Positions 1 through 11,706 of a stretch of DNA of 49,911 nucleotides are shown in pieces (the first letter of the stretch is position 1; every line of letters starts with the position of its first letter). The stretch comes from Brachionus koreanus (taxonomy: Eukaryota; Rotifera; Eurotatoria; Ploima; Brachionidae). A program made the position numbers and the translations under genes. The notes beneath the pieces were generated by a model, which was not told the DNA's origin, did no database searches, and saw nothing but the letters and a program-made list of their open reading frames with translations. Location: NCBI GenBank assembly GCA_016987375.1, contig PJRA01000005.1:3003663-3053573 (forward strand), in the 5' to 3' direction.

Positions 1-315
1 ATTTACAAATCTACATAAATCAAAAAAGATATATTTATTTGAAAAATCCATTCAAAAGATATAAGAATTTAAATTTTTTTTCAAACGAGTCATTTGACTC
101 GTTTGGTGCTTCTAGTGTTAGACTAAAAGATATAAGTCGCTTTTCGCAAAATTTTAAAAAACTTAAAAACAGCAGTTAAAAATGAAAAATTGATGGTTTT
201 AGTACCCAATATCTCATGCCATAATTTACACATACACATTCATTGCTTTCATGTTTTATTATTTAACAAAAATAATTCTATCTTAAATTTCATTCAATAA
301 AAAAACTATTCTCAC
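1..315. repeat. Intron tail of DNA-PKcs carrying the end of a dispersed repeat
   Basis: The 315 bases left of exon 8 are intronic. Positions 7-123 are closely repeated at about 8791-8978: both share the run around the CAAACGAGTCA motif and end in GGTGCTTCTAGTGT. The terminal TCTAGTGTTA resembles the inverted end of the TTAA-flanked element at 9289-9511. The copy here contains the perfect palindrome CAAACGAGTCATTTGACTCGTTTG (92-115 region). The left end of the element lies outside the window. No coding potential seen. Confidence 0.6.
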
Positions 316-3300
316 CTAATTTTAAAGTTTCATAAGCCATACATATCTTGGCATTGGCATAAAAAATTTCGTCTTTGTGCAATCTTTTGTAAGCGAGCTC
401 AATCAATTGAAATACACAAATTTTATTCCTACATATCATTTCAAAAGCCAGCTCAATTAAATTTAAATTTAGAACTTCAATTAGATTGACAATGTTGGCA
501 CTCATAAAATCAATGAATACTGGTTTGTCGCAATTTTTCAAAAAAACAAAAATCACTTTGTCAAATAGCATAAACTTGCGCTCATCATCAGAATTTTGAA
601 ATTTGCTCCAATTTTCTTTTATAATTTCCATTTGCTTTTCCGAGCTCAATCTCTTAATAAATCTTTCCAAAGACTCTTTAAATTGATTCTCACATAGATG
701 CTCTTTTTCACGACACACAACTCCAATCAAAAGAGATAACATATCTAAATTTTGACTTAGCTCTAGACATATCAACAACTTGTAAACAACATTCAAATAA
801 TCCTTGTAATTGTCATCAGATTTGACCAAGTCTTGACTTCTCAGTGGCAGCTGTGACATGAATTGAGACAGTGACATCTTAAACTTGGGCGACTGAGTAA
901 AAAAATGCAACAAGTCTAAAACTTTAGCCTTGAAGTTTAACAACGACTTGTCATCTGTTAAAAATTCAAAATACATTTCAAAAACTTTTTCGTTTTTGAG
1001 CTGAGGTGATTCAATCATCAAACATTTGGTCAGTAAACTTATCATTAGAATTTTGAATTGAATCTCAAATGACCAATATGGTTCAAATTTGCTCCATCCA
1101 TCGAAAAGTTTTGAAACTAATTTTTGACCATTTGTTTTGCGCAAGTGTTTGTCCATAGACACAAATTCGACAAAATTGATTAGAAATTGGAGAATTTTTG
1201 AAAAATTTGAATTTAACTTTGAGAATAAAAAATCCAGAATAAAAGAGTGTAAATTTAGACATTGAGTGAAAATTTCTGCTCTAAAATAAGATAGAGTTGA
1301 ATTGGCACTTTGGCCATCGAGGTAATTTTGGAGAATTTGAATCAAAAAATTTCGATCAATACTCAAACAAAGACTGAATAATTTTCGTTTGGCTTCGGTG
1401 ATTGTTTGACTTTCAGTTTCTTCTTGATTTAAATTGAACACAAATTTGGACATGTCTGTGGTTATTTTGAAAATTTTAAAATCACTTAGAATTTCATAGC
1501 CAGCAATTATTTGACTTAAATTAATCCAATCTATATCTTTCAATACCAAAAAATTTAGGTTTAGATCTTTATTGTCACTAATAATCCGTTCGCACTCTTT
1601 ACGAAAATTGTTTTGCTTGTCTATAGGCAAATTTTGAATTACCAACTTGTAAAATTGACGGATTTTTGGACTTAAATTGGAAAATATTTCCAAGTTTTTT
1701 AAACTAAAGCCTAAACTGGTCGGATTAAGGGTCATGTTTATCAAAAGACTGTAGAGTTTATTGCTCCATATGCTCTCTGGTATTACACTCAAGCTTTCTT
1801 TTGAATAATTTGCAAATATTGTTTCGAAAAAATCCATTAAACGAATCATTACTGTACATTTTTTTTCATTGTATTGATCAATTTCATTAGGTGTTAGCAA
1901 AATGCTACTTTCATTATAATTATGAGACACAAATTTTTCAAGACTAAAATGAGCTACTTTGTTCAAAAAATGCTCTATACTCGACCAAATACAGCTTTTA
2001 TTTGTAGAAAAAAGGCTCGTTGGATTCAAAAGTCTTTCGCCAAATATCCAAGTGTAGCAATCAAGCGGAGCATTTAGAAGCTTGAGCCAAGTTATGACCA
2101 GATTGAACTGAAATTTAGGCCCAGTTATGTCCAAAAATGAAGGATATGCTGACAATGAGGTTTTTAAAATTTCCCTGCCTTGAGTAGAACCCTCAAAACG
2201 AGCTAAAAAATACATTTCTGACTCGTTTACAAGTCTAATGTTAAAATAGTCTCTTATGTCTTTTACTCCTGATATGCTTGATGCCAATTTGTGGCTAAGC
2301 TCCATGGCTTTGTGTCTGCATTCTGCTTCGATTCTACCACATTGTCTCATCAGCCAGCGAACAGCCACTTCCAAAATTGATTCAGACCAACCAGGCGGTT
2401 TTACTCTTTTATGATCAATTTGATTCAAAATATCCGATTTGAACTTGATAATTCTTTCAACATGGTCAAGACCTAATTTACATTGTTCTTGAGTGCCGAA
2501 CATTTTATCATCATTTTGACTCATAGCTAGACTTTCAATTAAATAGTACATAATTTCAAATATATGCCTATTAACAATTGATTCCTCTTCTCGAAAAATG
2601 GTATAAACTGAATTCCATGCCAAACATGCTCCTAGTCTTTTGTTTGCATTCGGATGCGTCAAGAAATTGAAAATTCTTTTTAAGATTGACTTGGCATTGA
2701 CAGGTGTAGCGGCCAAGCTGTCTTGTTTGGACAATGGTGTGTGCTTAATTGACCATTTTAAAAACTCTTTCAAACAAATTGCACTGAAATCTCTTAATGC
2801 TGCATTTTTTTCATCTACCAAACTTTCCATGATGCAGTTAAGCAATTGTATTGTGTCTGATGACTCATACTTTCGGTTTCCTGTGAACCAATGAATCATT
2901 TGCATCACCAATGGTTGAAACAAATTCCTGACAAAGTGATCTGTGTCACAACTGAGACTAAACAGACAGGGATAAAGATGGTGATATATTTTTGTCATCT
3001 GATAGGATTTAGAGTAACCATCTGGCTCGGAGACACTTTTTCCTATTGTGTAAATAACCAAAGCATGTAGGAGTTCGCACGCATTTATTTTTGTCTGTCG
3101 ACTGGGACTATTTTGAGCCAAGTGGATGACCCGAGGTAGAAATCTGTCGAAATAGATGCTCGGCTTTATGTCCGTAAACGGAACGTAGAATTTTAAATGC
3201 TGAACTGTATCCCATGCTGTTATGTCTTCATTATCAATTAAATGAACTGAATGGCTCATATCTGCGGATAGCTGGCCTAAAATTTTTAAAATCTTAAGCT

Positions 3301-6300
3301 GAATTTGTTCGTAGATGTCAGAATTAAAGTTATTTTTGTCAAACAATTTAACTGGCAGTTTTTTCCTTCCACGTCCTTTTTTGTTCAAGTTGAGTAAAAT
3401 AACTTTTTCCTCAGAATCTAGATCACTCTTGTTCGAACTAGACTGGAGATAGTTTTCAAATCTAGTTAAAATAGAAGGAAAATAAAGCTTAATGAACTGA
3501 GTAGGTATGTTTTTTAGCCAATAGTCAAGCGATGTAAGAGCTTCTTCAGCCAGTTTTAAATAATTTACGCCTAGGTCTAAAGCTTGATTCAAACAATGGA
3601 ATGAATGGTCCATGTTAATTGTAATAAATTCTTTTGGTAGAGATAAAAAAAATTCCAAACACGAAACTAAAAGTTCGTCTTTGAATTGTTTCATTCTGAT
3701 AGACACTTCAAGCAAGTATCGTTTAAACAAATGAAAGCAATTGACTCTCTCGTATTCGGATATGTTAGACAAATAAAATGAAGACTCTTGATCATCGCAA
3801 TCATCAATTAGCATCAAATCTGAGTCGTTTGATGTGTTTAGGTTGATTTGCACTGAATCAATTTTCTATTTTAGAAAAAAAAAGGTTTTTAAATTTTATT
3901 TTTATTAAAATTAATGCCAATGTGCTAATTATTTCACAAAAAAGGTAAATTAGATTTAAAAAAAATAAATAAATTAAAATGTATTTCTTATTATTAAACC
4001 GTCATATCTTTTATTAATACAAATTTGTTTCTATCTCACAAGGCTTTTCGATAAGTTTCTTCCATTCAAAAAAGTAATCATCAATGTAATAATAATGCTC
4101 ATTTCTAAATTCTTTTCTGTGTTCTACATCTTCAGATCTTTTGTGTCCCTCAAAAATGTTCTTTTCGAATTACTATTGAAATCAAAAATGAAATATCTGA
4201 TGTTGTAGAACACAGAAAAGAATTTAGAAATGAATTTATTATTACATTGATGATTACTTTTTTGAATGGAAGAAACTTATCGAAAAGCCTTGTGAGATAG
4301 AAACAAATTTGTAATGGATGAAACTTATCAAGCAGAATATCACACTTGTACAAAAGTCAGGAAAAAAAGTCTCATAAAGTCATTAAAAAGTCGGTCATGA
4401 CTTTGATTTGTTGGAAAAAATTTAAAAATTACAAGTCTTGACTTTGAAACTTTAAAGTTATTATTAATTTATTTAAAGAAATTTAATTTCTAGATAATTT
4501 TTTTTGAATGACTTGCATCTAATAATTAATGAAATTGCAAATTTTAAATTTTTAAGCTTAAGATAATTTTACTTAATCCAACACTCACACGTGCGTTCTT
4601 CGAACAGTTTTATTTTTAAATAAGCATTTTAACATCAAAGTGTTAGCGTCTATTAGGCCAAAAATTGTCTCTATAAATTAAAGAAATTTTTGAGAAAATT
4701 GCAAAATAAAAATCTAGTCAAGAGTTGTACTTGATTTAAGACTTGTGACTTTTAAACAACTCTGTAGAATATCAGTAAAAAAATAATTTTTTTTGGGTCT
4801 TTGTTTCAATAATTAAAATTAACAAACTTTTTTATATATTTACTAAAGTGTATAAAATTTTATGTTCTATTAGAAAATTAACAGTTTAAAAAATATTACA
4901 GTTTTATCTTTGAATTTCTGAAAGAACTACCCGAACTACTTTTCCAAGATAAAGATTTTTTTGCATATTGGTTTAAAATCTTAATTTTTTGAGTCTTACA
5001 AGAGATATGAAATCTTAGAATTTACAGGACGTAGATCATAAATTCAAGTCAAAAAATTTAAATTCAGAAAGCACTTAGGTTTTGCGTTTCTGAAAGTTTA
5101 TTTATTCGAAAAAATAAACTTAATTTTATTTATCAAGATTTTTGATTTTAATTTATTGAAAAAATATCAAAAATTTATATCTAAAGTTTTGAAAATTTTT
5201 TGCTTCTAACAGGTGTAGAATATAAAATGGCACAAAAGTTAATTTTATTTTGCTATGAGAGTGGACAAGACCTTTCCCAATTCAAAATTTAAAATCAGAC
5301 TGTTTATAGCTTTAAAATAAAAAAAAAAATATTTCAAAAAGATGAATTTTCGCTAATTTGTTGGTAAAAAATGTACGAAATCATCGAAAAAAATTTTTAC
5401 AACTTTGTAAAATGTAACTAAAGCTGAAGTTGTTAGGTGATTCACTGGTTTTGGATACAGAAAACGTTCTGTATCCAAAACCAGTGAATATATTTTTAAT
5501 CTTAATTTTTTGAGAAAATAATTATACATATTGCTTTATTATACATATTGAAAGCAATATGTATAATTAAAGATGTTGGATACAGAAAACGTTCTGTTTA
5601 TCTTTGGCTAGATATTATTGAAAAAGATAAAGCTTTCAAGAGAAAAAAAGGAAGTGGTAGATCTGCTAAAATAGCAATGAAGCTAAGAACCTATTACAAT
5701 CACAAATCGGATCGTTCTCAAAAAAAAGTTTAATTGCCACTATACCTATATCGAAAAGATTTTAAAAAAGTATACAAACATCAAAAAAGAATAAAAAACA
5801 CAAGACATCTACTATTCAAGACATTTACTATTCAAAGACATATAATGAAAACGAGTCCTTTTAATCAAACGACTGGATTAGAACTAATAATAACTGATAA
5901 TAACTAATAACTAACGAATTAAAATAATTAAAGCCAACTTAAATATCGCTTTTTATTATATTTTTGTTTTCGCTCAATAATACAAAAAAATTAGATGAAA
6001 TTATTTTGCATCCATAAATTGAGAAATTATGAAAATTTAGTAAAAAGCTTACTTGATTCTCTTAAACTTTTTTATTTTTAATCCCTCGTTCGATTATGAT
6101 GAAAGTTTTTGAAGCGTACACCAAGTATATCGCGTCCAATCTATTACATATTAGAAATAGAGTCGACATCAAATTCTGGTAAATCGAACGAGGGAATACA
6201 CTAATTTGCCTTATTTGTTAATACATTCACTGATTTGCAGAAGCTAATTTTGATAATTTGTATCATTTGATTCTGCAAGCATATTTTATATAGTTGAATA

Positions 6301-9300
6301 ACAAAAAAAAAGTTATTTCCATTTTAGAATATTTGTTTTTTTTTGTTAAAGATTTAAAAAATATGTATTAATTTTTAGTACAATTTAAAAATAGATTTAA
6401 ATCTGTAAATTATTTAAGGTAGTATTGAACGATAAAGTTAAATTAGAAGTTATATTTACATTAAAATATCCAATCTTAATGGCCATTTTCATAATCAAAG
6501 TAGCTAATTTATAAAATCCGCTGATGAGACAATGGCGAGTTGAAAGCAAAATAACATCTTTTGAAAGTTTAAAAAGCCATTTTTCGAAAAGATCATAATT
6601 TTTGTTCATCAGTAGCTCTCTTAAGTAGTAAAAATTTTATTCAAAGATATACTTTTCAAAATAATCTAAAGCATACTTGGTAAAATCAACCAAATTTATA
6701 AAAATTTCAAAATCTTTAGGCTTCTGAGGTTTTAGTCCAGTTACTGGATCAGACGAAATGCCTAATTCGCTTTGACTTCTATCTATACTTTCTTGTTCAC
6801 CAGAGATCCCTTCACTACCATCATTTTTTAAAGCTTCTAAATCTAGCTTATTCATTATCTTTATTATCGACTCAACATATTCATTGTAAATAATTTCAAC
6901 TATTTTTTTTCTACCTTCTAAATTGTCCAATTTCAAATTGGAAAATTCGTGTAAGCTCAAAAAATTAGACCACAATTTTACATAATCAAGACTTGTAGTG
7001 ACTATGACACTGTTTGCTAGTTCGTCATTTTCATTCATTCCCGACTCTTCTTGAGCCGAATACAATGTTTTATAAGAAAATATTCTAATCAAAGAATGAT
7101 ATATAATGCGAGATATGAACTCATCTGAAAAACTAGTCTGCTGTATAGCCAAAAAAAGAGAGCCAATTGCCAAACTAATTTGATTATTGTATCTTTTAAC
7201 TAGTTTTGGATAGCAATCAATTGCTAGAATTACCAATTTTTCCATTGTGTTCAAACTAGCCTCTGAAAATGAGTCAATTTGTGAGCAAACACATGACAAT
7301 GACTCGATAAATGATGATAATTGGAAAATTTTTTCATCATATATATCATTACTTTGTGCCGAATCCGCGCTTAAAAAATTTCGATCACATATATCTACAA
7401 TTATGTTTAACATTAGTTTCATGTCTTTGGCCTCCATTAACTCTCGACAAGGCTTTAAAATATTAAATTAAAAAAAAAAAATTTTTTTTGGTTAAATTAT
7501 AATTCATACTCCAGCAAAAGCACCATATCCTTTGATTGAAATGACCATTTCTTTCAAGTCTTTATTTCCATCCGTCAAATTTTTATAAAATTTTTGAATA
7601 AAATATTTAAAGATCAATCGACATTTCTCATTTTCTGTTTTATTTTTTACTCTTATCATTTCAGCAATACTCTGATAATACGAGTCCAAAGCCTGATAGG
7701 CCAATTTTTTCATATCATAGTTTTTGTGCTCGGACCACTGTGATATACGGTCAAATACTTCCTTGTAATCTGAGTAAATGAGCTCATCAAACTGTCTGGA
7801 ATGCTGAATGAAAATATTTAAAGCCGATTTAGGCACAGAATATCGATTTAAGTCGTCCGAACTGTTCAATAAGGCTAACTTGATATAATTGAAAATTGCC
7901 TTTGAGTTATCAGCTTTTTCAAAAGGAGAAAAATTGTGAAGATAACTATTTAAACCGTCCAGTGCTCCGGCTATCATATTCAAATCCGATTTTCGAAATT
8001 TGGCATTCATCTAGTTTAAAATAAAAAATATAAAAAAAAAATTTAATTGAAAATTAAAAACTTCATTTTTAAGACTGTTTAAAAATAGCTCCAAGCATTT
8101 GTTTGACTTTGATGAAATCACTTCTGGATGATACCAGCAGATTTTTCCTAATATTGAGAGAATGTTGGCTTTTACTTAAAATAAAATTAATTAAAAATAT
8201 ATCTCTTCACGAAAAAGAATCTACAGTGTTTGTTGATTTACTTTTTGAATTACATGAAAAAAAATTGGATTAGAGAAAAACAATTATATTTTGGGAAATT
8301 TAAATTTCACACTACGTAGTTTATTATCTATATTAAAGAATGTTTTTTATCTTAAAAATTTTTTTTAAAAAAAATTGAACTTTAATTTCTGCAAAAAAAG
8401 TTTAAGTTTTTTAATTTTTTTTTTCAAAATTTTTACTTGTTTCTTTCATTCCAGCATTTATGCCAGTAATTATTTTTAATTTTTAATATTAGTTTTTCTA
8501 AAATTCGAAATAAAATCATACTTTTATAAATATATTTTAAATTAACTTTATGTCCATAATTAATTGGATAAGTTGAAGCTTCAAATTATTGCCTTTTTTG
8601 ATATAAAAATTTTTATTGAAGATATTAAGTATTATTATGTGCAATCAATTTCCAAGAAATGGGATGGATACAAAAAAGTTGAATTGCTTTAAAGCTGGAA
8701 TAAAAAGTTTTTTTCAGAAAAAAATTTTTATATGATTAAATAAACTATAATAATTTTATAAATTTATATCATTTTTTAAAGAAAATTTTAAAATCTACAT
8801 AAATAAAAAAAAATATATTCATTTGAAAAATCTATTCAAAAGATATAAGAATTTAAATTTTTTTCAAACGAGTCAAGTGACTAAATAACTATAATAATAG
8901 AAAGAAGAGTAAAATAACGAGTCAAACGAGTCAAATGATTCAGTGACTTTTTTGTATCCATTGGTGCTTCTAGTGTCAACTCTACTAAAAAGCTTAGATA
9001 AAAATAAATAGTTAAAGAAAAAAAAACATGGAAAATTATAATTTATTTATTAGGAGAGAAATTTCCTCATTAATTATAGAGTAAGTTAATTAATTGATAA
9101 TTAATTTGAATATGATTAAGCAAGGGCATTTAGCATTCAATTAAACATTTGCATATTTTGAATCTTATACAGGTTGAAATTTCAACCTAATAGAAAATAG
9201 TTATATGATATTAAAGAACCTTGAGTAGATAAATAACTCGTTAGCCTTTTTATCAAAATATTAAAATCAACATTTGAGAGACTTAACATTAACACTAGAA

Positions 9301-11553
9301 AGCCCGGCTGATTTCTCATTAAAATTTCAAATAAAGTTATCAAGATAAATTAATCATTTTCTTTGAAGATTTATTCATTTTCTAAAAAATTACAATCAAG
9401 ATTTTTAGATAATAAAAGCCGTTTTTTAAAATTTTATTTATATATGGTAAAAATCAAGTTTCAATTTTTCAAAAAGGGGTCTAAAAAACCCCTCGGGCGT
9501 TCTAGTGTTAAAAATGTTGAAAAAAAAACATTTGAATTTCCCAAATTATTCTAAAAAATATAATTAATTTCTCAATATGAATACTAAAAACCTAAATCCA
9601 CATCTTTCTATAAACTTTGGAAAAAAATTGATTTATTATATTTATTAATTTAAGTAAATGAAAAGGCAATGAAATTTTTATTTTTCATCAATGAAACATT
9701 ATGAATCTGCTCACTTCTCATCGATGAAAAATCGATTTAATTTTTTTTATTCATTAATGCTACATCAAATTTTAATTGACTGGGAAATGGTGGTCGAAAA
9801 TTCCGATTCCAATTTTCTCTTTTGCAGTCTTCTCTTCCCTAACCTCTCACAAAGTTAGAAAAAATGATCAAAAATTCAGTGATGGAATCACTTTTTCATT
9901 TAACAAAAGCTATTTCGTTTATTTTTTCACTAAATAAATGAAATATGTAAAATAAGGAGAAAATGTCAATTATTTAGTTAAAACTTTACTAATTTGAAAA
10001 ATATATAACAAAAATAGTAATCAATTATCTAATAAATCAATTAAAAACACTATTAATACCCATCCAGACTCTTTCCAAAAATAATCAAATCATGAATTCA
10101 AAGGGACCATAACCCGTAGTTCCCTCGGACATTTATCCGAAAGCCTTTCATTCATCCAAGGTTCATTAAAATCAATCAAAATTTTTGTAATTTTTTTTAA
10201 CTACAAAAATTCTATATTATCTATATTATTATTTGTATCTTTATCTCTATTTTTCCCGTACAAACAATTCCTAGAACACAATTTAACCCTCAGTTTTTTA
10301 AATAAAATTAACTGAAATTATATTTAAAACTATTATAAAATTAAAAAATCTTGATTTTCATAATTTATATTACTCTTGAAAAGTCAAATTATTGGTTTAT
10401 ATAGAATTTGACCATGACTTGCATTTAAACTTACATCTATTCTTTAACATTTACTTTAATTTAATTTTTTTTTATAATTCTCTGAAGGATGATTTAATGC
10501 TCGATACAGGCTTATTAGTAGAATCAAAAATCATCTTCAAATCAAATACTTGACCTGAAAATGACTCAAGATTGAGAATACTCACTGTTTATTATTTATC
10601 TATCTATTTATTAAATTTTTAAAATAAAGATAGGCTATAGAAATAATTGAAAAGGAAATTTGTGATTTTACTGCAAAATAAGTCACCTCGAAACACACCA
10701 TATTTCAAGCTACTCTAGACACCTTATTTTTATCAATTATAAAATTTGATATCTCCAGACAGAAGCACTGAAAAGAAGACTTTAAGAATTTCACTTGATT
10801 TCGTACCCAAATTACTTTTTAAATAAAATAAAAAGTAATTTTAGTATTCAAAATGACTCAAATGTTTTTATTTTTATCTATTAATTGTACATTTCAAATA
10901 TTAACATGAATTCAAGTAAGTATTTTTGCTTGTTTTGACGTCAATTTAAAATAAAATATTAAATTACTAGAAGAAGTGAGTTTTGACTGATTTGCCAAAG
11001 ACAAAAAATAGTCATCAATAAGTTTAGGTAAGTTCATTCGATCTACAATTTCGCACTCTCCTTTGGCAAATTCCAAAATCTTTATTTTAAAAAAAAATCT
11101 ATTTCATTTCTCAAAAATGATCAATTATTACTTTGGAAATAATGGGAAATGTGGCACATCTGACATCCGAGTATTTATCTGAATTGAATAAAATAATACA
11201 AGTTTCTTTGATTTCAGGTGAAAATGGTAAAATTTGTTTTTCAGCTGAGGAAATAAATTTGTCCAAAAATTGTAGTATATTTACTTTACATGATCGAAAC
11301 TAGGAAACAAATTTATTTTAGACAAAAATCAAAATTATTCCAATACCTCATCTTTGGTTATTGTTTTACGCAAAAAGGTCAGCAAGTTTTTTTCGCGTTT
11401 AAAAAACAGAGACAAACAAAATGCTATTGTCTGAGGATTTAAATTCTCTCCAAACAAGTAAACAATATCAAGAACAATGGACTTGGCAAGATCTACATTT
11501 GAATTGCTAAGCGTTTCAAACAATCTTTGTATGTGATTTTCCAAATCGTTCAT
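316..11553 (-). CDS. PRKDC: DNA-dependent protein kinase catalytic subunit (DNA-PKcs), N-terminal half, partial at left edge
   Basis: This is the N-terminal HEAT-repeat half of the large PI3K-like kinase that joins Ku at DNA double-strand breaks in nuclear non-homologous end joining. I threaded eight exons on the minus strand: 11553-11347, 11299-11132, 11079-10968, 8174-8062, 8010-7510, 7452-6653, 6619-6460 and 3865-316. All have GT-AG borders and compatible phases, giving about 1870 residues. Colinear matches to the vertebrate protein as I know it include FRSCKVNILQFL (FRECREEILKFL), GYGAFAG|PC across an intron, LISGFYKL, MKQFKDELL, SRQTKINACELLHALV, PLVMQMIHWFTGNRK, EFLKWSIK, KRLGA and FREEES. 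Exon 8 ends at AG|GTGAGA near 316, so the gene continues past the window; the FAT and kinase domains are not here. The start is the ATG at 11553, the first in the exon. The intron at 6652-6620 is only 33 bp and is the least certain junction. Identity is very secure; some borders are inferred. Confidence 0.95.
4018..4313. repeat. Large near-perfect inverted repeat (about 120-bp arms, 57-bp loop)
   Basis: Left arm 4018-4137 and right arm 4195-4313 are reverse complements with only a few mismatches and a short indel, separated by 57 bases. It lies in the 2.6-kb intron 7 of DNA-PKcs, so the pre-mRNA would fold into a long hairpin. Read on the minus strand the left arm gives about 45 residues without a stop (EHRKEFRNEHYYYIDDYF...); the right arm in plus orientation gives the related EHRKEFRNEF. 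This looks like a fragment of a former coding sequence that was copied in inverted orientation. I do not recognise the protein. Confidence 0.85.
5440..5489. repeat. Perfect 23-bp palindrome with 4-base loop
   Basis: Arms 5440-5462 and 5467-5489 are exact reverse complements around AACG. The core GGATACAGAAAACGTTCTGT recurs at about 5578-5597, inside the transposase reading frame where it encodes GYRKRSV. The hairpin therefore seems to be built from an inverted copy of transposase sequence next to its source. Confidence 0.85.
5520..5569. repeat. Second palindrome just upstream of the transposase fragment
   Basis: AATTATACATATTGCTTT is followed after a short loop by AAAGCAATATGTATAATT (about 18-bp arms). 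The loop itself repeats ATACATATTG. With the hairpin at 5440-5489 it forms a cluster of foldback sequences inside the broken Tc1/mariner element. Confidence 0.75.
5851..6459. other. Proximal part of DNA-PKcs intron 7, no gene seen
   Basis: A+T-rich sequence between the Tc1/mariner fragment and the intron donor at 6459. A short inverted pair, TCCCTCGTTCGAT near 6081-6093 and ATCGAACGAGGGA near 6182-6194, brackets about 90 bases and may mark another small foldback insertion. No coding signal seen. Confidence 0.5.
8664..8978. mobile_element. Nested or composite MITE-like repeat in DNA-PKcs intron 3
   Basis: A 16-bp sequence ATGGATACAAAAAAGT at 8664-8679 is repeated in exact inverse orientation at 8946-8961, giving a 298-bp element with terminal inverted repeats. 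Its right part (8791-8978) is a second copy of the repeat at the window start (7-123) and ends with GGTGCTTCTAGTGT. Relative to that copy it has an extra stretch near 8877-8935 in which GAGTCAAACGAGTCA is iterated. No coding capacity. Confidence 0.6.
9289..9511. mobile_element. TTAA-flanked MITE with piggyBac-type ends
   Basis: Left end TTAACACTAGAAAGCCCGG (9289-9307) and right end CGGGCGTTCTAGTGTTAA (about 9494-9511) are inverted repeats of about 16 bp and both carry TTAA, the target site duplicated by piggyBac-superfamily transposases. The element is 223 bp long, A+T-rich and has no transposase, so it is non-autonomous. It lies in DNA-PKcs intron 3. The piggyBac assignment rests on the TTAA target and end sequence only. 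Confidence 0.7.
9512..10967. other. Remainder of DNA-PKcs intron 3, no gene seen
   Basis: About 1.45 kb of intronic A+T-rich sequence up to the donor at 10967. Short inverted motifs are visible (for example TCGGACATTTATCCGA near 10116-10131), but there is no protein similarity I recognise and no conserved reading frame. Confidence 0.5.
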
Positions 11554-11706
11554 TTTATTATTATAAAAAAAAATTAAATTATTTTAAAATTTAAATAAAT
11601 AGGTGTACTTTATGCTTTTAATTAAAAAACAAAGAAAGCAAAAAAACTTAACTTTTTATTATAAATTAGAGGGAAAATAAATTTTTAATTTTTTGAATGA
11701 GAATTA
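11554..11706. promoter_or_regulatory. Shared head-to-head promoter region of DNA-PKcs and RBBP6-like gene A
   Basis: Only 153 bases separate the ATG of DNA-PKcs (minus, 11553) from the ATG of the first RBBP6-like gene (plus, 11707), so 5' UTRs and core promoters of both must lie or overlap here unless a non-coding first exon is spliced in. The sequence is nearly all A and T; I could not assign a TATA box or initiator with confidence. Confidence 0.6.

Larger units (their letters stand above)
5207..5850 (+). mobile_element. 5' half of a Tc1/mariner-type transposon, decayed
   Basis: The element begins at a TA (5207-5208) followed by the terminal repeat ACAGGTGTAGAATA...ATGGCACAAAA (5209-5236). 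Its reverse complement ends the fragment at 19704-19732. From about 5553 it encodes the N-terminal DNA-binding part of a transposase: RKRSVYLWLDIIEK, then KRKKGSGRSAKIA and NHKSDRSQKK. A frameshift near 5730 is followed by a second homologous stretch (LIATIPISKRF, KSIQTSKKNKKHKT). The catalytic DDE part is missing. It lies inside DNA-PKcs intron 7, opposite to that gene. Inactive. Confidence 0.75.

Noticed and set aside
4150..4353. Minus-strand open frame of 67 codons in DNA-PKcs intron 7
   Set aside because: It runs through the inverted repeat arm and has no family resemblance or splice link to the gene.
9363..9554. Plus-strand frame of 63 codons
   Set aside because: It lies across the end of the TTAA-flanked MITE and has A/T-driven composition; chance frame.
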